Shown here: positions 16,198 to 17,235 of the stretch, piece by piece
Numbering within the stretch: the stretch's first letter is position 1
Layout: each line of letters opens with the position of its first letter
Assembly (NCBI GenBank): GCA_049325415.1
Contig: JBMOLL010000031.1
Span: 1 to 17,235, forward strand
DNA from: JBMOLL01 sp049325415
GTDB taxonomy: Bacteria > Bacteroidota > Bacteroidia > Bacteroidales > GCA-2748055
Direction of reading: 5' to 3'
Length of the DNA stretch: 17,235 nucleotides
Notes under the pieces: generated by a model
Databases searched by the model: none
What the model saw: only the letters and a program-made list of their open reading frames with translations
Told to the model about the DNA's origin: nothing
Position numbers and translations under genes: made by a program

Positions 16198-17142
16198 TCA
16201 TTCAAAGGGATTAGCATTCCGGAAGCGGGGCTGGTATTGCTCTGAACTTTCCAGTTCCTGTACCCAGCCGTTCCGGAAGCCCAGCCGTTCCATTTCTTCT
16301 TTTACCTCCAGGTACTCTTCAGGATAGAGGCTTCGCCGGAGTAGTGGATGGCCGGCTACTTTTTCCGTTGCATAGTATTGCGACATTAACGACAGATGTA
16401 CACCGGTGGAAAGTTCATCCGCAATGGTCCTCAGCAAGTCTATGCTTTCGTTTACATGACCCGGCAGAACAAGGTGACGGATCAGCAGGCCTCTTTCGGC
16501 CCTTCCCTCGTCATCCAGGAGCAGTTTTGAACCCCGCAGGTAATACATTTTTTTCAGGGCGGCCAGTGCAACTTCCGGATAATCCTTTGCTCCGGAATAT
16601 TTGCGGGCGGTTTCAGGGGAAACATATTTAAAGTCGGGAAGAAACACATCAACCAGTCCATCAAGGGATTCGATGACCTCCGGCCTGTCATAGGCATTGG
16701 TATTGTATACGATGACAGGTTTATATCCCCTTGTATTCAGTTCTTCGATGATCAGTTTCATCTGCGGGACCATGTGGGAGGGAGAAACGAAGCCAAGGGC
16801 AGTGATCCCCCGGTCGAGAATGGCGCTGATTTTTTCAACAGCTTCTGCCAGCGTGCCCGCTTTTTTTCTTAAGCTTGTTTTCCGGTTGCTGATCTCATGG
16901 TTCTGGCAATAGATGCAGCTGAGGTTGCAACCCGCGAAAAAAACATTGCAGATCCCGTCTTTTCCGCTGATCACGGGTTCTTCACCCCGATGGATGCAGA
17001 TGGAGGCAATGTTCATACCGGCATCCATGCCGCAGATCCCTTTGCCTCCTTCAAAGCGGTTCACCGCACAGTCCCTGGGGCACAGGTTGCAGTTGGCTAA
17101 AAGAGAGGCATCTTCCTTGCTATAATGAAAGGGGATGGGCAT
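16198..17142 (-). CDS. PflX-type radical SAM protein
   Basis: A 314-residue cytoplasmic iron-sulfur protein. The radical SAM cluster motif is Cys72-NLS-Cys76-IY-Cys79 (GCNLSCIYCQNHEIS). An N-terminal cysteine set, Cys18, Cys21, Cys25 and Cys37 (CNLCPRDC, GICG), is typical of the PflX/PflA-like group and could bind a second cluster or zinc. Other family stretches are GFVSPSHMVPQ, VYNTNAYDRPE, DVFLPDFKY, LVLPGHV and SLMSQYYA. The family resembles pyruvate formate-lyase activating enzymes but its substrate is unknown in general, and no glycyl-radical enzyme gene lies in the window. It converges with the porin gene, with only 30 bases between the stop codons. Confidence 0.9.
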   Translation of the reverse strand: MPIPFHYSKEDASLLANCNLCPRDCAVNRFEGGKGICGMDAGMNIASICIHRGEEPVISGKDGICNVFFAGCNLSCIYCQNHEISNRKTSLRKKAGTLAEAVEKISAILDRGITALGFVSPSHMVPQMKLIIEELNTRGYKPVIVYNTNAYDRPEVIESLDGLVDVFLPDFKYVSPETARKYSGAKDYPEVALAALKKMYYLRGSKLLLDDEGRAERGLLIRHLVLPGHVNESIDLLRTIADELSTGVHLSLMSQYYATEKVAGHPLLRRSLYPEEYLEVKEEMERLGFRNGWVQELESSEQYQPRFRNANPFE

Positions 17143-17157
17143 AGTCCGGTTTTTGGG

Positions 17158-17165
17158 CGAAGGTA
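17158..17165 (-). promoter_or_regulatory. Possible -7 element of the radical SAM gene
   Basis: On the minus strand TACCTTCG resembles TAnnTTTG with one mismatch and lies 15 bases before the start codon at 17142. No good -33 element is seen, so this is a weak call. Confidence 0.25.
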
Positions 17166-17198
17166 GTGATAATGTTGGAAACGTTGGAAATATACGGT

Positions 17199-17217
17199 CC
17201 CTGAGCCTGTCGAAGGG
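17199..17217. repeat. Short palindromic intergenic repeat
   Basis: CCCTGAGCCTGTCGAAGGG is an imperfect inverted repeat with CCCT/AGGG arms, weakly extended on both sides (GG at 17196 with CC-type pairing at 17219). Near-identical sequences (CCCTTCGACAGGCTCAGGG on the other strand) are familiar as dispersed intergenic repeats in many bacterial genomes. Only one copy lies in this window. Confidence 0.5.
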
Positions 17218-17235
17218 CCTGTCATATATTTTGCT

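Overview
The window looks like chromosomal DNA of a Bacteroidota species, probably from the Bacteroidales/Marinilabiliales side. The evidence is a type IX secretion (T9SS) C-terminal sorting domain on the large CotH-like protein, almost no Shine-Dalgarno sequences before the genes, several promoters that fit the Bacteroidota pattern (TTTG, about 18-19 bases, TAnnTTTG), and protein styles typical of the phylum. There is no integrase, transposase, tRNA, rRNA or CRISPR array. No gene-free stretch exceeds 300 bases; the longest are 6151-6438 and 11396-11645.

Left part (188-6150, minus strand): two large exported proteins. One is a secreted repeat protein ending in an S74-type intramolecular chaperone, with a collagen-free Gly/Asn-rich repeat shaft. 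The other is a T9SS-exported CotH-kinase-like protein with chitobiase-type and lamin-tail domains. A 155-base gap separates them. They look like cell-surface or matrix proteins.

Middle (6357-7954): a peroxide-defence pair, dps (minus) and oxyR (plus), divergently transcribed from a 106-base spacer with overlapping promoters and two palindromes. The OxyR redox cysteines fall at residues 199 and 208, as in Escherichia coli. A clear intrinsic terminator ends dps.

Right-centre (8128-16167, plus strand): the most interesting block. A TTG-initiated metallophosphoesterase is followed after 16 bases by a membrane protein combining a Cache sensor, PAS, two CBS domains and a DUF294/GlnD-like nucleotidyltransferase. 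After a regulatory gap rich in repeats comes a tight four-gene operon: a DUF4212 symporter small subunit with a large extracytoplasmic insert, an ActP-like sodium:solute symporter of the VC_2705 type, a membrane-anchored TPR protein whose start overlaps the symporter stop by one base (TAATG), and an outer-membrane porin. My reading (inference) is a trans-envelope uptake system for a small carboxylate such as acetate, with an outer-membrane pore, an inner-membrane symporter, and a ligand- and nucleotide-sensing regulator encoded next door.

Right end (16198-17142, minus strand): a PflX-type radical SAM protein convergent with the porin gene, followed by a short palindromic intergenic repeat near the window edge.
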